A stretch of 64,000 nucleotides of DNA. It comes from Marivirga sericea. GTDB lineage: Bacteria > Bacteroidota > Bacteroidia > Cytophagales > Cyclobacteriaceae. The notes below the pieces were generated by a model. That model did no database searches, was not told the DNA's origin, and saw only the letters and a list, made by a program, of their open reading frames with translations. The DNA lies in contig NZ_FXAW01000003.1 of NCBI RefSeq assembly GCF_900177665.1, forward strand, positions 150,655 to 214,654, given 5' to 3'. A program made the position numbers and the translations under genes. This document shows positions 52,323 to 62,114 of the stretch, in pieces (position 1 is the first letter of the stretch; every line of letters begins with the position of its first letter).

Positions 52323-54083
52323 CTACTTCACTAAGTTTTGCTTTTCAAGCTTCTTTATAAAATACGAGGGGTACAGTTGTGTTACTTTGAAGAACGATTT
52401 GGAAAAAGCTTCTGCCGTATTAAACCCAATTTCATTTCCTATGGCTTTGATGGTATAATTTCGGAGTTTTGAGTTTACTTTCAACTCCTCTATCACATAT
52501 TGGATTCGTAATTCATTGATATAATTTGTAAAATTTTTACTTTTATGGGTATTAATAATTCTTGAAAAATATTTCGAATTGGTTCCAAATTGCACTGAGA
52601 GATTATTTACTGATATATCCTTTTGAAGAAAATCTAGGTTTTTTTCAAAATCTTCAAGTTTATGAAGTACATCATTAATAATATCTTCGGATATTCCTAA
52701 GTCTGATTTGGCTTCTATACTATATGTATGAGAATCTTTAACTTTCTTTAATTCAGAATTTTGAAGCAGTTCTTGAAACCGTTTTTTATATTGCTTTTGC
52801 CTATTATAATTCCAAAGTAATACAACAATTAAACTACTCAATAATATAGATAGGGCACTAAGTACAATTTTTTTGTCTCTATTCTTTTTTTCAAGCAAAT
52901 CAATAATTTTTTGTTTTGCTAAAATGAGATTGGGTCTATTATATGCATCATTTAGTTGCTTTGATAAGTAGCTAGCATCTTGATCCAACACCTTATCGAA
53001 AGCTAAGAGTTTGTCTATATACTCTAATTGCTTTTTAATCTCATTTTTTGATTGGTAATATTCAATAAGTATTTCATAATTTTCCTTTAAAGTTGAAGGA
53101 AAGAAATTATTAGCATGTGCAATTGAATCTACCTTAGATAAATACTTTATCGCTAAATCTTTTTTCCCTTGTTTGTAATAAATGAGTCCGTAAAAATTTT
53201 CAATTCTAAGGATATCCGCAAAGCTTAAATCCTTTTTTTCACGCAGTGTCCTATAGGTTTCAACATTATCTAGTGCAGACTGGTATTCCTTTTTTTGGTA
53301 AAAAGAGCCAGCTGCAGATATAATTAAACGATCGTAGAATAAACTATCTTCCGTCTTTAAAGACAAAGTAATAGCTTGGTTGGTATATATAAGTGCAGAA
53401 TCAGGTTTTTCAAGTATGTTATATTGATAACCTATGGCATAAAGTGTTTGTAAATACTCCTTTTCATAATCGTCTCCACTAGATGCTCTCGATTTGTAAT
53501 AGGCCAAATTTGCTTTAAATAAATCAAGGCTCTCCTCATATTCACCGATTTCATTTTTCAACAAGGCAATAAAATACCTGATTTCGGATTGTTGATCATT
53601 ATTATTACTCTTATTTGCATAAGTATTAGCCTCTGCCAAATTATCCATAGCCTCGGTATAATCCGTTTGAGATCCATAAATCTGAGCCTTTAGAATATAA
53701 GCTTGAGCAGGTTGTGTAAAACCAGGATTGTTAATAGTAAGAGAGATGATAGAATCTAAATATTGAAATGCCACATCGTAGTTAGGGGTTTGAGAAAATC
53801 TTTTAGCAATCAATTCATAAACCTGTATGTTTTTTTCAAGTTTATTTTCTCGCCTAGCCTTTAATAAATAGGCTTTCGCAAGAGATAGTGCCTTTTCATC
53901 GCTTTCCGATTGCTCCAATGTGTTTGAAAGAGTGTCAAAACTCTCGTCAGAAAAGATATCAATTGATTCCAAAGATTTCTCTTGAGAATAAATGAACTGA
54001 CCAGTGAATAAAAAAAAGAAAGTGAGAATGCCTTTTTTTATATCCTTGTGAATCAGTGAACTTATTATTTTTTTGGAATTCAT
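52323..54083 (-). CDS. TPR-containing membrane regulator with AraC-type DNA-binding domain
   Basis: 586 residues: N-terminal signal or anchor (GILTFFFLFTGQFIYSQ), about eight TPR-like helical pairs (60-385), a membrane helix (IVLSALSILLSSLIVVLLWNY, about 400-420), then a cytoplasmic coiled segment and an AraC HTH at the end (INNLSVQFGTN-like VNNLSVQFGTNSKYFSRIINTHKSKNFTNYINELRI, then IGNEIGFNTAEAFSKSFFKVTQLYP). This layout is a Bacteroidota one-component membrane regulator that senses periplasmic cues. It is divergent from the serine hydrolase genes with a palindrome in between, and could control them. Confidence 0.88.
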   Translation of the reverse strand: MNSKKIISSLIHKDIKKGILTFFFLFTGQFIYSQEKSLESIDIFSDESFDTLSNTLEQSESDEKALSLAKAYLLKARRENKLEKNIQVYELIAKRFSQTPNYDVAFQYLDSIISLTINNPGFTQPAQAYILKAQIYGSQTDYTEAMDNLAEANTYANKSNNNDQQSEIRYFIALLKNEIGEYEESLDLFKANLAYYKSRASSGDDYEKEYLQTLYAIGYQYNILEKPDSALIYTNQAITLSLKTEDSLFYDRLIISAAGSFYQKKEYQSALDNVETYRTLREKKDLSFADILRIENFYGLIYYKQGKKDLAIKYLSKVDSIAHANNFFPSTLKENYEILIEYYQSKNEIKKQLEYIDKLLAFDKVLDQDASYLSKQLNDAYNRPNLILAKQKIIDLLEKKNRDKKIVLSALSILLSSLIVVLLWNYNRQKQYKKRFQELLQNSELKKVKDSHTYSIEAKSDLGISEDIINDVLHKLEDFEKNLDFLQKDISVNNLSVQFGTNSKYFSRIINTHKSKNFTNYINELRIQYVIEELKVNSKLRNYTIKAIGNEIGFNTAEAFSKSFFKVTQLYPSYFIKKLEKQNLVK

Positions 54084-54162
54084 TTTTAAAGTTAGGTATT
54101 AAAATTCTGCGTACTCAAATGATCGCAAATTTAAATATATAACATCTCTGTGTTTTTAGGAG

Positions 54163-54183
54163 AAATATTATGACGTAATATTT
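54163..54183. promoter_or_regulatory. Palindrome in the divergent region, candidate operator
   Basis: AAATATTA (54163-54170) and TAATATTT (54176-54183) are perfect 8-base inverted arms separated by TGACG. It lies 80 bases before the TPR-AraC start and 234 bases before the hydrolase start, in the 333-base gap (54084-54416) that otherwise holds no gene. A second short inverted repeat (CGGG...CCCG) lies near 54265-54285. Confidence 0.4.
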
Positions 54184-54416
54184 TTGTATTTTCTAAGGAA
54201 TTGAAAATCAAGTCTATATTATCCATCTCTATCTTCACTTTACAGTCTCTTTTCCTTGAATTGCGGGTCTGAATTCCCGAATACAGACTGCATGTAGTTG
54301 TATCATATAACTTTTAACATCTACTTTTGGGTGAAAGAGAGCAACCGACATAATAAGTGACTATTTGATAATTATTTATTACCAGCTAAAACTTATTTCT
54401 AAAACTTAATTAATAA

Positions 54417-55649
54417 ATGAGAAACTTAATTTTTATCCTGTTACTGACTCTAACTCTGTCCTGTCAAAACAGCAAAAACGAAAAAGCAAATCGCAATCAA
54501 AACAACTCAAATGATTTAATAGTCGAGTCTTTTCACAAAAAAATGGATAGCCTTTACAATACGGGTATGTTTAATGGATACTCTACAACTATCGTAGACA
54601 CAACAGGAATACTGTATAATAAAGGTTTTGGTTATGCCGATCTTGAGCATAATAAAAAGTACACGGAGCATACAATTATTAATATAGCATCGGTTTCCAA
54701 AGTTTTTATTGGGGTTGCACTATTGAAGGCTCAAGAGTTGAACTATCTTAACTTAAATGACCCAATAAATAAGCATTTACCATTTGAAGTCATTAACCCA
54801 AATTTTCCTGAAGAAGTCATTACAGTAAAGCATTTAGCTACCCATACAAGTGCTATAGTTGATACCGATCAATACATGGAAACTTGTTATGTAAATCTAG
54901 ATAATATACCAATTGAGGAAGGTTCCAAGAAAAAATACGAGCTGTATTATCAAAATCCTTCCGATGATTGGAAGCCTTTAGATGCTTATTTAAAGAAAAT
55001 CTTAGTGAACAATGAAGAATTTTATGATGCTTCTACCTTTGCCAAAAGAAAGCCTGGAACAAAGTATGAGTATAGCAATATTGGCGCTGCTCTTTGCGCT
55101 TTAGTAATAGAATCAGCTGTTAAAAAGCCATTCGATAAATTCACTGATCAATACATATTTAAACCTTTGGCAATGAATGCCACGAGCTGGAATTTTGAGG
55201 AAGTTGATCGCTCAGAATATTCCAAATTGTATGCAGATGACAATTTGTTACCTTATTACAGAATTCTTTCTTACCCTGATGGAGGGCTGATCACTTCAAG
55301 TACAGATTTAGGATATTTTCTTCAAGAGTTAATAAAAGGCTACTCTGGCAAGGGTAATATTCTAGAAGATGATAGTTACCAAGAATTATTTAAACCCCAA
55401 TTAGAACAAAAAGCTTTTTCAGAGAAGAAAAATAAAGGCTTTAATGTGGGCTTCTTCTTAGAATTGGAGGCTGATTACAACGAAATAGGTCATACCGGAG
55501 GAGATCCTGGCGTCAATTCTTTTATGTATTTCAACACAGAAACTAAAACTGGGAGAATTCTCATCACAAACACCGATTCTCAAAAGGAAAATTCGGGTGA
55601 AGTATTTTATGGAATTTGGAATACACTAGTCGAGTATAAAACTCACTAA
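54417..55649 (+). CDS. Class-C beta-lactamase-fold serine hydrolase lipoprotein, copy 1
   Basis: 410 residues. Lipoprotein signal MRNLIFILLLTLTLSC (Cys16), then a serine-hydrolase domain: nucleophile Ser92 in ASVSK (SxxK, Lys95), YSN in KYEYSNIGAALCALV, and the HTGGDPGVNS motif standing for the KTG element. It belongs to the beta-lactamase/D-aminopeptidase (AmpC-like, DUF-serine hydrolase) family; substrates may be D-amino peptides, esters or beta-lactams. It is a sister of the next gene (GYADLEHNKKYTEHTI versus GYSNIETKEKYTQHTI). Confidence 0.9.
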   Translation: MRNLIFILLLTLTLSCQNSKNEKANRNQNNSNDLIVESFHKKMDSLYNTGMFNGYSTTIVDTTGILYNKGFGYADLEHNKKYTEHTIINIASVSKVFIGVALLKAQELNYLNLNDPINKHLPFEVINPNFPEEVITVKHLATHTSAIVDTDQYMETCYVNLDNIPIEEGSKKKYELYYQNPSDDWKPLDAYLKKILVNNEEFYDASTFAKRKPGTKYEYSNIGAALCALVIESAVKKPFDKFTDQYIFKPLAMNATSWNFEEVDRSEYSKLYADDNLLPYYRILSYPDGGLITSSTDLGYFLQELIKGYSGKGNILEDDSYQELFKPQLEQKAFSEKKNKGFNVGFFLELEADYNEIGHTGGDPGVNSFMYFNTETKTGRILITNTDSQKENSGEVFYGIWNTLVEYKTH

Positions 55650-55692
55650 TAATTATCAATCGGAAACAATATTTTTAAACTTAATCATTCAA

Positions 55693-56952
55693 ATGAAACA
55701 AATTACATTCATCATCATACTGGCAGCAATAGTAATTTCTTGTACCTCCAAGCGACAGCCACCTAGTGAACCTGTAAATCTAACTCAGCTACTTACAGAT
55801 TCTCTAACTGCTGAATTAGACTCTATGCAGAAAGCAGGTGGAATAGTAGGTTTTGCTGTATCTATAGTAAATCAAAATGGAACGCTTTATGAAAAGGGCT
55901 TTGGTTATTCCAATATTGAGACTAAAGAAAAATATACTCAGCATACAATTCAGCACATTGCCTCTATCTCTAAGACATTGATTGGAATAGCCTTAATGAA
56001 AGCTCAGGAAATGGGAAAGTTAAAACTTGATGACCCAATTCAACACTATCTCTCTTTTAAGGTATTTAATCCTTACCACCCGGATGCTCAAATTACTATT
56101 CGTCAACTTGCTACCCATACCTCTGGCATTAATGATACGGATGAATACTACATGGCTAAATCATGGGTGTTAACTAAGAATCAAGATTTGGAAAATGTTA
56201 GTACAGAGTATCCTGCACAAACTTTAAATCCATCAGACTCTATTATGTCGATCGAAAAGTATTTGAAAGAATACCTAAACGTTACAGGTGCCTATTATCA
56301 AAAAAATAATTACATCGATTTTAAAGCTGGGGAGCGACATAATTACTCTAACGTAGGGTCTACTTTAGCAGCATTGGTGCTCGAAAAAGCAACTGGTCAA
56401 GCTTTCGATGAATTTACTCAGCAATACATCTTAAAGCCTCTGAATATGAATGCATCTGGCTGGGCTTTGACCGATGTTGATATTGATAAACACTCTAGAT
56501 TATACAGAGCAGATCATACTTTACTCCCATTTTATACTGCAATTACCTATCCTGATGGGATGCTTATTACTTCGAGCAGCGATATCGCAAAATACACTAC
56601 TGAGTTAATTAAAGGATTCCGAGGAGAGGGGACCTTATTGAGCAATGAGAGCTATAAAGAATTTTACAAGAAGCAGTTAACTGATAGCAATTTTGAAGAA
56701 GGTTCACGTAATGCTAGCCATCCCTACAATGGCGACTATGATCCTGCCATTTTTATTGGGCATAGTGCGCTAGGTTTTGCAGGCCATTCGGGAGGTGATG
56801 CAGGAGTTTCAACCTGGTTATACTTTAACAAAGAGAAATCGACTGGGATGTACATGGCCATTAATACGGATATAGGGGACCGAAAAAGAGAATTGGAATA
56901 CTATGCAATCTGGGAAAAAATGGAGGAATATGTTGACAGACTAAATCAATGA
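55693..56952 (+). CDS. Class-C beta-lactamase-fold serine hydrolase lipoprotein, copy 2
   Basis: 419 residues. Lipoprotein signal MKQITFIIILAAIVISC (Cys17). Catalytic SISK with Ser91 and Lys94, YSN in RHNYSNVGSTLAALVLE, and GHSGGDAGVSTWLYF. It is clearly a duplicate of the upstream gene with a 43-base gap and same orientation. It carries an extra loop (about 150-190, AKSWVLTKNQDLENVSTEYP). Probably cell-envelope located, with the same class of substrate. Confidence 0.9.
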   Translation: MKQITFIIILAAIVISCTSKRQPPSEPVNLTQLLTDSLTAELDSMQKAGGIVGFAVSIVNQNGTLYEKGFGYSNIETKEKYTQHTIQHIASISKTLIGIALMKAQEMGKLKLDDPIQHYLSFKVFNPYHPDAQITIRQLATHTSGINDTDEYYMAKSWVLTKNQDLENVSTEYPAQTLNPSDSIMSIEKYLKEYLNVTGAYYQKNNYIDFKAGERHNYSNVGSTLAALVLEKATGQAFDEFTQQYILKPLNMNASGWALTDVDIDKHSRLYRADHTLLPFYTAITYPDGMLITSSSDIAKYTTELIKGFRGEGTLLSNESYKEFYKKQLTDSNFEEGSRNASHPYNGDYDPAIFIGHSALGFAGHSGGDAGVSTWLYFNKEKSTGMYMAINTDIGDRKRELEYYAIWEKMEEYVDRLNQ

Positions 56953-56993
56953 TTATATAGATTTTGGCTACTTGAAGTCTTAATTAAAACTTT

Positions 56994-58178
56994 ATGAAAA
57001 AACTAATTATTCTACTCACTTTTTCTGTCCTTTCCCATATCATCAATGGACAGAACCATAAAGACATTATCATAGGAAAAAGATTCACTATTAAATCTGA
57101 AATCTTAAATGCAGATCGCGAAATTTCGATAGGTCTGCCAGACTCATATCATGACAATAATTATACGAAGTACCCGGTAATCTACATTTTAGATGGAAAA
57201 AAATATTTCCACTCTTTCTCAGGTGCTATTACACAATTGAGCAGCGATGTTAGCCCACAGATTCCTGAAATGATAGTAGTTGGGATTACTAGCCAAGATA
57301 GAGTGAGAGATTCCTCCCCTACGCACTCCTTAGTTGGTTACAGTGGCGAAAAGGAAAAAGGATATGAAGTTAGCGGAGGAGCTGATGATTTTCTAAAATT
57401 TATTCAGAAAGAACTCATTCCGTTTATGGAGAAAAATTATAGAACTAATTCATATCGCACTTTTGTAGGTAATTCATTTACAGGTCTTCCTGTAGTTCAT
57501 GCTTTATTTTCCTTTCCAGAAATATTTAATTCGTACATAGTCATCGATTTCAGTGCCTGGTGGGATAATGAAATAATGAAACAGAGAATTGAAGATTTTT
57601 CCAAAGAATACCAAGACCAGAAACGAGATATATTCTTTGCCACCGTAGATCGCGTAGCTAATGATGTATTTCCTGAGCAATACAATTCAGGATGGAATTT
57701 CATTCAAGAATTCGATAAAAAGCATCCCGAAAATGTCAGTTTCAACTATAAGAAATATCCGTATAAAGTAGAAAATCATCATTCCATGCCTTTAATTTCT
57801 CTAATTGATGGAATCAAATATATTTTCAGAGACCATATGGTCAACTTTGATGCAATGTTGACTGATCCAACATTAATAAAAACTCAGTTTTCAAAACTTT
57901 CTGATAGACTTGGTTATCCTATATATCTGCCAGAGGAACGAATCAATTTTTATGGCTATCTATTCCTTTATACCAAGCCAGACATTGAAAAGGCACTTTT
58001 CTACTTTAAATACAACACGGAAATTTACCCTCTATCTAGCAATGCTTGGGACAGTTTGGCTGAAGCATATACTGTGCAAGGAGATGCCACAAAAGCAAAA
58101 GCATTCTATAGAAAAGCATTAGAATTAGACCCAGAGAATATCGGAATACAAAACAGACTGAATGCGCTAAGTGAATAA
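56994..58178 (+). CDS. Esterase-D-fold hydrolase with C-terminal TPR
   Basis: 394 residues with signal peptide (MKKLIILLTFSVLSHIINGQ). Alpha/beta-hydrolase of the putative esterase (Fes/IroE-like, esterase D) type: YPVIYILDGKKYFHSFSGAI, a nucleophile elbow GNSFTG with Ser161 (GxSxTG rather than the usual GxSxGG), and ENHHSMPLISLIDGIKYIF carrying the likely His. A single TPR (NAWDSLAEAYTVQGDATKAKAFYRKALELDP) closes the protein. It follows the two hydrolases by 41 bases and is probably in one operon with them. Confidence 0.88.
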   Translation: MKKLIILLTFSVLSHIINGQNHKDIIIGKRFTIKSEILNADREISIGLPDSYHDNNYTKYPVIYILDGKKYFHSFSGAITQLSSDVSPQIPEMIVVGITSQDRVRDSSPTHSLVGYSGEKEKGYEVSGGADDFLKFIQKELIPFMEKNYRTNSYRTFVGNSFTGLPVVHALFSFPEIFNSYIVIDFSAWWDNEIMKQRIEDFSKEYQDQKRDIFFATVDRVANDVFPEQYNSGWNFIQEFDKKHPENVSFNYKKYPYKVENHHSMPLISLIDGIKYIFRDHMVNFDAMLTDPTLIKTQFSKLSDRLGYPIYLPEERINFYGYLFLYTKPDIEKALFYFKYNTEIYPLSSNAWDSLAEAYTVQGDATKAKAFYRKALELDPENIGIQNRLNALSE

Positions 58179-58261
58179 ATGTTTGCTCGCTAATTTTTAT
58201 AAAAAATAAATTCAGAAATATTGAGCATTATTTCAATGGCCGAGTAAAACATACATTCTAA

Positions 58262-59020
58262 ATGATAAAAAAAGAAGACTTTTTTTCCTTTCAAAATACC
58301 GTGAAGAAATTATCAGCTGATGACGTTAATCAGACTTCTAATTATTTGGAGCCTATCAAAGCTTTTGCTCGAGCCACTAATCAGAGTGTTTATATCATAG
58401 ATTATAAGGCAAAAGGATTTGAATACGTCTCAGATAATCCTTTGTTCCTATGTGGTCACTCCGCGCGCAAGGTTCAAGAAATGGGGTATGAATTTTATTT
58501 AAAGTATGCGCCTGAAAAAGATCAAGAATTGTTATTAAAAATCAACACCATTGGCTTTGATTTCTACGAAAAAATTCTTGTGAAGGAAAGAAAGGACTAT
58601 ACTATTTCATATGATTTTCATCTAAAAAATCAAGAGAAAAAAAGCATCCTAATCAATCAAAAGTTGACACCACTATTTTTAACTGAAGATGGCAAAATTT
58701 GGAAAGCTTTATGTTTAATTTCATTATCAACTGCTAATGAAAGTGGTAATATTTGCATCTACAAAAAAGGAGGAAACACTGTTTTTCAATACGATTTAAA
58801 AGGTAGCTTCTGGTCTACTAACGAGAGCATTTCTTTATCACAAAGGGAAAAAGAAATAATGCAATTGTCTTCAAGAGGTTTTACGGTGAGTGAAATTGCT
58901 GAAGCTATTTTTTTATCTCCTGATACAGTTAAATTTCATAAGAGGAAATTATTCGAAAAACTAGCAGTATCGAATCTTGCAGAGGCAATTGCCTTCTGCA
59001 CTAACAATAGATTGCTTTAG
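58262..59020 (+). CDS. LuxR-type transcriptional regulator with PAS-like N-terminus
   Basis: 252 residues. The C-terminal 65 residues are a LuxR HTH: LSQREKEIMQLSSRGFTVSEIAEAIFLSPDTVKFHKRKLFEKLAVSNLAEAIAF. The N-terminal 170 residues look like a PAS-type sensor fold (QSVYIIDYKAKGFEYVSDNPLFLCGHSARKVQEMGYEFYLKYA, the usual Bacteroidota 'LuxR with PAS' arrangement). No receiver domain, so it is a one-component regulator. It sits between the esterase and the peptidase genes and may regulate them. Confidence 0.88.
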   Translation: MIKKEDFFSFQNTVKKLSADDVNQTSNYLEPIKAFARATNQSVYIIDYKAKGFEYVSDNPLFLCGHSARKVQEMGYEFYLKYAPEKDQELLLKINTIGFDFYEKILVKERKDYTISYDFHLKNQEKKSILINQKLTPLFLTEDGKIWKALCLISLSTANESGNICIYKKGGNTVFQYDLKGSFWSTNESISLSQREKEIMQLSSRGFTVSEIAEAIFLSPDTVKFHKRKLFEKLAVSNLAEAIAFCTNNRLL

Positions 59021-59146
59021 TACTGAATGATTTGCTTAAAACTACCCTTTAGTGTAACGCTGTTTTTACTCATTAGTGAAATATTTGTATCAATGGTTAT
59101 CTACTTACTACAGCAGAGGCCTCTTGTCCACTAAAATATATACCAC

Positions 59147-60397
59147 ATGCAAACATTCATCATTAAAAAAAGCAATTTCTTTTTCACCATAATTTTTTTT
59201 ATTGGGTTTTCGAATCTTCAGGCACAAGAAAAGAAAATTGATCACAGTAAAATAAAGAAAGACCTATATCAAATATTAAATGATATTTCACAATATTACG
59301 CTTATGTGAATGACAAAAATATTGATCTGAATTGCCTACTTAACTATTATGAGGCTCAAATCCCTAAGATCAAAACTGAGGAAGAAACCGTACTCTTTTT
59401 CGAATACCTATTAGACGAGTTTTACGACAGTCACGTCATGCTAAATACTAATCGCAACTCATCCTACCGCCTGAATTCCCCTATTTACTTTAGTCTAAAA
59501 AATGGGAAACCTATCATTTCCAATATATGGCAATCTCAAATAGAAGACCTAGAGCAGCAATTAATAGGAACAGAGCTCCTAAAATTCAATGGAAATGACA
59601 TAAATGAGGTTATTGCTGAATTCCCTACACACTGCAATGATAAAAATGATCCCGAAGTGAAAGAATGGATTATCAATAAAATTGTTGCAGGCCGTTACAA
59701 TGAACCAAGACTATTAACGCTTAAGAGAGAGGACAAAAAGATTATTGAACTCGATTTGGATGAAATCAAGTTAAAGAATAATACGGGACTGCTAAGTGCA
59801 AAAGTCGAAAATGGAATTGGCATTATACGGCTCAATAATTCCCTGGGAAATAATGATTTGGTTAGTGAATTTGATGCAATGCTAGATACCTTATTGGATA
59901 CCAAAGGACTCATCCTTGACTTAAGAAATACGGTGGGTGGTGGGAATTCTTATGTAGCCAGAGGAATAATGGGGCGCTTTGTTAATGAGAAAAAACCGTA
60001 TCAAACACATCAGGTTTTCGAAAAATATGATGGAAGCTCTTTAGTTGAAAGAAGCTGGGTCGAATATGTGAGCCCGAGAAACAAAATCTACCAAAAACCT
60101 GTGGTTGTTTTGGTGGGAAGATGGACTGGCAGCATGGGAGAAGGAATGGCAGTTGGATTTGAAGGAATGGGTAGAGGTGAAATCGTGGGCTCTGAAATGC
60201 AACGATTAGCAGGAGAAATGACTGGAACATCGTTTAAACATCAAACTTATGGATATCGGCTTTCCATTGCAAAACTATATCATGTAAATGGAACTCTAAG
60301 GGAAAAATATATTCCCACAAACTATATAGCTCAAACGACTACTAAAAAAGACGAGGTTCTAGAAAAAGGAATTGAGTTACTAACAACCGGAAATTGA
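59147..60397 (+). CDS. S41-family secreted peptidase
   Basis: 416 residues with signal peptide (MQTFIIKKSNFFFTIIFFIGFSNLQAQ). The C-terminal-processing-peptidase fold is seen in GIGIIRLNNSLG, GLILDLRNTVGGGNSYVARGIM and VVVLVGRWTGSMGEGMAVGFEGM, with probable catalytic Ser329. A short N-terminal region binds or positions the substrate. No PDZ domain is obvious. Periplasmic or extracellular. Confidence 0.87.
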   Translation: MQTFIIKKSNFFFTIIFFIGFSNLQAQEKKIDHSKIKKDLYQILNDISQYYAYVNDKNIDLNCLLNYYEAQIPKIKTEEETVLFFEYLLDEFYDSHVMLNTNRNSSYRLNSPIYFSLKNGKPIISNIWQSQIEDLEQQLIGTELLKFNGNDINEVIAEFPTHCNDKNDPEVKEWIINKIVAGRYNEPRLLTLKREDKKIIELDLDEIKLKNNTGLLSAKVENGIGIIRLNNSLGNNDLVSEFDAMLDTLLDTKGLILDLRNTVGGGNSYVARGIMGRFVNEKKPYQTHQVFEKYDGSSLVERSWVEYVSPRNKIYQKPVVVLVGRWTGSMGEGMAVGFEGMGRGEIVGSEMQRLAGEMTGTSFKHQTYGYRLSIAKLYHVNGTLREKYIPTNYIAQTTTKKDEVLEKGIELLTTGN

Positions 60398-60428
60398 TAA
60401 TTAGTAATACCAAAAAGCAAAAAAAACT

Positions 60429-61283
60429 ATGAAACGCATAATTCTATTCTTCGCCTTAGTGCTTCTTATCTCTTGTCAACAAAAAAAAGAGTTTACAACT
60501 ATAGAAAGTCAGAAAAGCAACAACACTAAAACATTGGAAGTATTACTAGTTGGCACCTTTCATTTTAGCAATTTTAAGCCAGAAAACAATGGAGATGTTC
60601 TCCAAGTAAATGTTCCTGATGTTTTAACCGAAGCAAATCAAAAGGAGTTAGAAAAAATAGTTAAGGCAATTGCAGACTTTAATCCTGATAAAATATTTGT
60701 AGAAACCCTGCACAAAAGACAAGCAGTATTAGATTCTGTATATACCGCTTTTAACCCTACGGATTATAAGACAGAAAAACGCAATGAGATATATCAGATT
60801 GGGTTTAGAGTGGCCAAATCCTTAGAACATAAAAAAGTATTCGCTATGGACTACAGAACTGACTTCCCATATGGTGACTTGATGGAGGCTATGCAGAAAG
60901 CCGAACAGTATGATCTTATTCAAAAAGATAGTTTAGAGCTAGTAAGAATAGAAAGCTTTGAAAACGAATTATTTGCATCTGATAAACTTTTATCTGAGAT
61001 GTTATTTTATCAAAATGATCCTTTAATAAGAAAACAGGACATCAATTGGTATGTAAGCGTTGCAAATCAAGGTGGGGAAAAAGATAATTTTATTGGAGCC
61101 TATTTGGCATCTGAATGGTACAAAAGAAATTTGTACATGTTTTCTGTGATTCAAAAGGCGGTTGAAGAAAAAGATGAAAAAATCATGATTTTAGGAGGGT
61201 CCAGCCATATAGCGATGTTTAAAGATTTTATCGATTATAATCCCGAATGGAAAGCTGTTGAATTAAGAGAAATAATGAACTAA
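60429..61283 (+). CDS. DUF5694 lipoprotein
   Basis: 284 residues with lipobox (MKRIILFFALVLLISC, Cys16). TLEVLLVGTFHFSNF is the family start, followed by FNPDKIFVETLHKRQ, YQIGFRVAKSLEHKKVFAMDYRTDFPYG and KIMILGGSSHIAMFKDFI. DUF5694 belongs to the TraB/ChaN-like group of probable metal-dependent hydrolases with a conserved HFxN and G-S-x-H pattern. Function unknown. Part of the envelope-hydrolase run. Confidence 0.85.
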   Translation: MKRIILFFALVLLISCQQKKEFTTIESQKSNNTKTLEVLLVGTFHFSNFKPENNGDVLQVNVPDVLTEANQKELEKIVKAIADFNPDKIFVETLHKRQAVLDSVYTAFNPTDYKTEKRNEIYQIGFRVAKSLEHKKVFAMDYRTDFPYGDLMEAMQKAEQYDLIQKDSLELVRIESFENELFASDKLLSEMLFYQNDPLIRKQDINWYVSVANQGGEKDNFIGAYLASEWYKRNLYMFSVIQKAVEEKDEKIMILGGSSHIAMFKDFIDYNPEWKAVELREIMN

Positions 61284-61310
61284 GAAAAGATACACCACAA
61301 AAAAAGTAAA

Positions 61311-61764
61311 ATGGATTTTAGAAAAACCACAAGCCTTTCAACTTTAGAAGAAGAACAAATTTTGGCGTTGTGGAATAATGAATATCCTCAAAATTTGAAG
61401 ACTATCTCGAAAAATTAACAAACCAATCACATATTTTATTACTAGAATTTAATAAACAAATTAGAGGCTGGTTTTTCGACTTCATTCGTGAAAATGAAAA
61501 GTGGTTTGCCATTATTTTGGAATCAAGTATTCAAGAAAAGTGATTTGGAACAAAACTTCTAGCGCTTGCAAAAGAAAAAGAAGTAGAGCTAAATGGATGG
61601 GTAATTGACCAGAATAGAGTTAAAAGAAAAATGGTGAATATTATAAATCACAAATAAGTTTTTATCTAAAAAATGGATTTGAAAAATTGCAAAATAGACT
61701 AGAGTTAGACATAATATCTGCAGTAAAGATCAAATGGAAAAATGAAAAGCAAAAACAGCGATAG
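61311..61764 (+). pseudogene. GNAT-type acetyltransferase pseudogene
   Basis: The reading is broken three times but continues across frames: MDFRKTTSLSTLEEEQILALWNNEYPQ, then after a one-base loss at a T-run (61394-61396) EDYLEKLTNQSHILLLEFNKQIRGWFFDFIRENEKWFAIILESSIQEK, a TGA at 61541-61543, FGTKLLALAKEKEVELNGWVIDQNRVKRK, then after a one-base loss at an A-run (61627-61631) NGEYYKSQISFYLKNGFEKLQNRLELDI and a final stop at 61762. QEK-stop-FGTKLL is the GNAT acetyl-CoA loop (QxxGxG), so the TGA hits the key Gly codon. About 151 residues when repaired. Confidence 0.75.
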
Positions 61765-62114
61765 ATACAAAACCAAGTGCAAAAAATGGTTTGCGCAAGT
61801 TTCAGGTGCTTAACAAACTTTGGCTTCACTCGCTAGTATGCATTCCTCCTCCAATAGTGGGGACTTACACCTTCAAGATCATCGGAGCATTTTTCGCACT
61901 TGCTCGATGCTAGGCACACACTAAATATGAAATCATGGCTAGTTCAGGTGGCTATTAAAGTTTTGTGATGATTTGCAAGCCAACCAAATCGGTGATTTGG
62001 CTTTGTAGCAATTTGAAAGTTATTAACTTTATATTCAGCTAAGATTCATATATTTGGCGTTACCAAATATCAGAGCAAACAATTGAAATCCTTGAAAAAA
62101 GTCAAGTTATATAA
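61765..62114. other. Non-coding stretch with a richer-GC block
   Basis: 350 bases without a gene. The first 200 bases (about 61780-61960) are clearly richer in G and C than the surroundings and contain related short words (GCAAGT and ACTTGC, CGCTAG and GCTAGG) that could fold imperfectly. The last part is AT-rich and should carry the promoter of the next gene. No RNA family recognised. Confidence 0.4.

Noticed and set aside
61765-62060. Integron attC site
   Set aside because: A left-end-like CTTAACAAAC exists, but the only GTTA-containing partner is about 250 bases away, longer than known attC sites.
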